Assembly (NCBI GenBank): GCA_044359155.1
Contig: JBIKMR010000207.1
Span: forward strand, 1-7,873
Direction: 5' to 3'
Origin: WGMK01 sp044359155
GTDB lineage: Bacteria > Hydrogenedentota > Hydrogenedentia > Hydrogenedentales > JAEUWI01
DNA: 7,873 nt
Shown: piece by piece, positions 6,279-7,873 of the stretch
How the letters are laid out: every line of letters starts with the position of its first letter
Numbering within the stretch: position 1 is the stretch's first letter
Program-made: the position numbers and the translations under genes
The notes under the pieces: model-generated
Told to the model about the DNA's origin: nothing
Seen by the model: only the letters and a program-made list of their open reading frames with translations
Database searches by the model: none

Positions 6279-7046
6279 TTGGAACATCCCCCCGAAGCCC
6301 CGCCCGCGCCCAAGTCGCGTTATCGCATGTTCTTTTTCTTGCCGCTCATCATAATGCCCTTTGTGATGCCGTGGTTGCTGGGCGGGCCGGACGGGGTGCG
6401 AGCCGTGATCGAGGGGTTGCGAGCCTTCGGGCCGATATCCCTGGTCTACTTGGCGGTGCTCTATGTGGGGGCCTGCGTCGCCATGTTGCCGGGCATCCTG
6501 CTCACCGTGGGGGCTGGCTTCCTTGCGGCGGTGTTCTGGCCGGGCGAACCGTTCAAGGCACTGGCAGCGGGATACCTCACCGCAGGCGCGGGTAGCATCG
6601 TGGGGGCCACGCTTGCCTTCATAATCTCCCGCTTCGTGGCGCGCAATTTCGTGGCATCCAAGATTGCAGGCAATGCGCGCTTCGAGGCAATTGACCACGC
6701 CATGGGGCGCGGCGGGCTGCGTATGGTCTTCCTCATGCGGCTGTCGCCGCTGTTCCCTTTCAGCATTCTGAATTATGCGCTGGGCCTAACGCGCATCAGC
6801 CTCAAGGATTATTTCATCGCCTCGTCCATCGGCATGTTCCCCGGCACGCTGCTGTATGTGTACCTGGGCACCACGGCGCAGGAACTGACGAACGCCGCCA
6901 CGGGAGGCGGGGAACTCGGCTGGGCGCGCATCGCTCTGCTGGTGGCCGGGCTGGTGGCCACGTTTGCGGTGGTGTGGTATGTGACCCGCGCCGCACAGCA
7001 GGCCTTGAAAGAAGCCGGGGCGGACGAGCCCGCCTTGATGGACTAG
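6279..7046 (+). CDS. TVP38/TMEM64-family (VTT domain, DedA-like) membrane protein
   Basis: This 255-residue integral membrane protein has a Pro-rich cytosolic N-terminus and about six hydrophobic segments (roughly 17-34, 52-85 as a long or re-entrant pair, 95-117, 147-170, 178-198, 215-237). The VTT-domain signature is clear: a Gly-rich PGILLTVGAGFLAA (71-84), GSIVGATLAFIISRFVAR (105-122), then RLSPLFPFSILNYALGL (154-170) and SSIGMFPGTLLYVYLGT (182-198). Some DedA/TVP38 relatives are implicated in moving lipids such as undecaprenyl phosphate or phosphatidylethanolamine across the membrane, but the role of this one is not determined by sequence. TTG at 6279 immediately follows the TAA of the propeller gene, with a well-placed AAGGAG, implying co-translation. 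Its stop overlaps that of the convergent dehydrogenase gene. Confidence 0.93.
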   Translation: MEHPPEAPPAPKSRYRMFFFLPLIIMPFVMPWLLGGPDGVRAVIEGLRAFGPISLVYLAVLYVGACVAMLPGILLTVGAGFLAAVFWPGEPFKALAAGYLTAGAGSIVGATLAFIISRFVARNFVASKIAGNARFEAIDHAMGRGGLRMVFLMRLSPLFPFSILNYALGLTRISLKDYFIASSIGMFPGTLLYVYLGTTAQELTNAATGGGELGWARIALLVAGLVATFAVVWYVTRAAQQALKEAGADEPALMD

Positions 7047-7837
7047 GACTTTGGCTTCAGCACATTGTAGGCAATACCTGCCACCTGCTTGCGTGAAGCC
7101 AAGCGCAGCGCCCAAGTACCCAGGGCATTCTTGCCGCCGTCGATCACCGAGGGTTGTTTGCCCAGCGCACCGAAGCAGCTATTGATAACGTCCTCCGGCT
7201 TGCGCCAGAGGGCCTTGGGCGGCAGCGTCTTGATGTCTGCCACGTCCTGAAACTCGGTGGTGGTGTATCCGGGGGATACCGCCAGCGCATCCACGCCGAA
7301 CGGCTTCATCTCGGACCAAAGCGCCTCGCCCAGCATCAGGTTGAAAGACTTGGTTGCACCATACACCGCGAAGAACGGGGTGGGCTGATAGGCCGCCGTG
7401 CTGGCGAGGAAGATCAGCGCGCCGTTCTTGCGCGCAATCATGCCCGGCAGGAACACGTTGGTAAGAGCAACGGGCGCGCGGCAATTTACGTCCACCATGT
7501 TGAGCTGCCACGCTGGGTCGGTATCTTGATAGAACCCATGGCTGCCAAAGCCCGCGTTGTTGATCAGCATACTTACCGTCACGCCCGCCGCATCGCAGGC
7601 CTGCTTGATCTGGTTGGCAGCGTCGGGTGTGCCAAGGTCCGCAGCCACCACGTGCGCCTTCACCTTGTGGGCTTTCTGAATCTCTGCCGCCAGCGCATTC
7701 AGCCGGTCGCGCCTGCGGGCCACGAGAACCACGTCCATGCCCTCGCTGACGCAGCGCCGCGCAAAGGCGTCGCCGAGCCCGGCGCTGGCCCCGGTGATCA
7801 ATGCTGCGCCGGGATACTTGTCCGCCAGTCTGGCCAT
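7043..7837 (-). CDS. Short-chain dehydrogenase/reductase (SDR), classical type
   Basis: This 264-residue protein has a complete classical SDR Rossmann fold. It shows the dinucleotide-binding TGASAGLG (15-22), basic ARRRDRL (40-46) after beta-2 that favours NADP(H) over NAD(H), D67-L68, the structural NNAG (93-96), N118, catalytic Ser146, and Tyr159-x-x-x-Lys163 in VYGATKSF. The sequence SPGYTTTEF (188-196) follows the active site as usual. It resembles the DltE / 17-beta-HSD-like subgroup of SDRs; the substrate cannot be assigned. No signal peptide is seen, so it is probably cytosolic. ATG at 7837 is supported by a good ribosome-binding site and by the usual short N-terminus before beta-1. 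It runs convergent to the membrane-protein gene, and its transcription starts at or beyond the window edge. Confidence 0.95.
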   Translation of the reverse strand: MARLADKYPGAALITGASAGLGDAFARRCVSEGMDVVLVARRRDRLNALAAEIQKAHKVKAHVVAADLGTPDAANQIKQACDAAGVTVSMLINNAGFGSHGFYQDTDPAWQLNMVDVNCRAPVALTNVFLPGMIARKNGALIFLASTAAYQPTPFFAVYGATKSFNLMLGEALWSEMKPFGVDALAVSPGYTTTEFQDVADIKTLPPKALWRKPEDVINSCFGALGKQPSVIDGGKNALGTWALRLASRKQVAGIAYNVLKPKS

Positions 7838-7844
7838 GGGTGGG

Positions 7845-7850
7845 CTCCTT
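7845..7850 (-). promoter_or_regulatory. Shine-Dalgarno site of the SDR gene
   Basis: On the - strand this reads AAGGAG, seven bases before the ATG at 7837. It confirms the start. The remaining 23 bases to the window edge are too few to judge a promoter. Confidence 0.8.
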
Positions 7851-7873
7851 ATTTCGTTACCTTACAACACCAC

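Noticed and set aside
7019..7034. GGCGG / CCGCC hairpin near the end of the membrane-protein gene
   Set aside because: It is only five base pairs, within the coding region, and has no U-run; such pairings are expected by chance at this GC content.
1..7873. Search for mobile elements, CRISPR arrays, tRNAs, rRNAs, or toxin-antitoxin and phage-defence genes
   Set aside because: No supporting repeats, terminal inverted repeats, RNA folds or protein motifs were seen; all seven genes belong to recognisable families or classes.

Overview
The window looks like chromosomal DNA of a GC-rich, Gram-negative-type bacterium of the Planctomycetota / Verrucomicrobiota / Hydrogenedentota kind. Three things suggest this: a pseudopilin-like protein with the H-X9-DG signature, a secreted cytochrome c domain of the planctomycete type (CLECH heme site, then an RMPPEG motif), and a secreted beta-propeller protein with a C-terminal sandwich of a sort I associate with those phyla. 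The phylum is an inference from family content; no rRNA or other marker gene is present.

Layout. Positions 1-2171 (+) hold a surface-protein gene cut by the window edge and a pseudopilin-like gene overlapping it by an ATGA junction. A hairpin at 2174-2203 separates this pair from a convergent gene for a secreted cytochrome c fused to a LamG/DUF1080-like domain (2228-3280, -). A 123-base divergent region (3281-3403) with overlapping inverted repeats follows. Then come three genes in a row on the + strand: a class III aminotransferase (3404-4795), a secreted propeller protein (4836-6278) and a TVP38/TMEM64-family membrane protein (6279-7046). The last gene is a convergent short-chain dehydrogenase (7043-7837, -), whose stop codon overlaps that of the membrane-protein gene within a CTAG palindrome.

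How the genes may work together. The first pair probably contributes to the cell surface or envelope: one protein carries a C-terminal sorting tag and the other a type IV pilin-like N-terminus, and they are probably co-translated. The three + strand genes at 3404-7046 may form one transcription unit (gaps of 40 and 0 bases), but their predicted roles do not make an obvious pathway. Four of the seven products are predicted to be secreted or surface-exposed and a fifth is an integral membrane protein.

Coding density is very high, and the longest non-coding stretch is 123 bases. I see no mobile element, CRISPR array, tRNA, rRNA, or defence or biosynthetic cluster. I found no clear undescribed system. 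The points most worth following up are the cytochrome/LamG fusion, the variant sorting tag, the two mutually exclusive inverted repeats upstream of the aminotransferase, and the shared-stop convergent pair.
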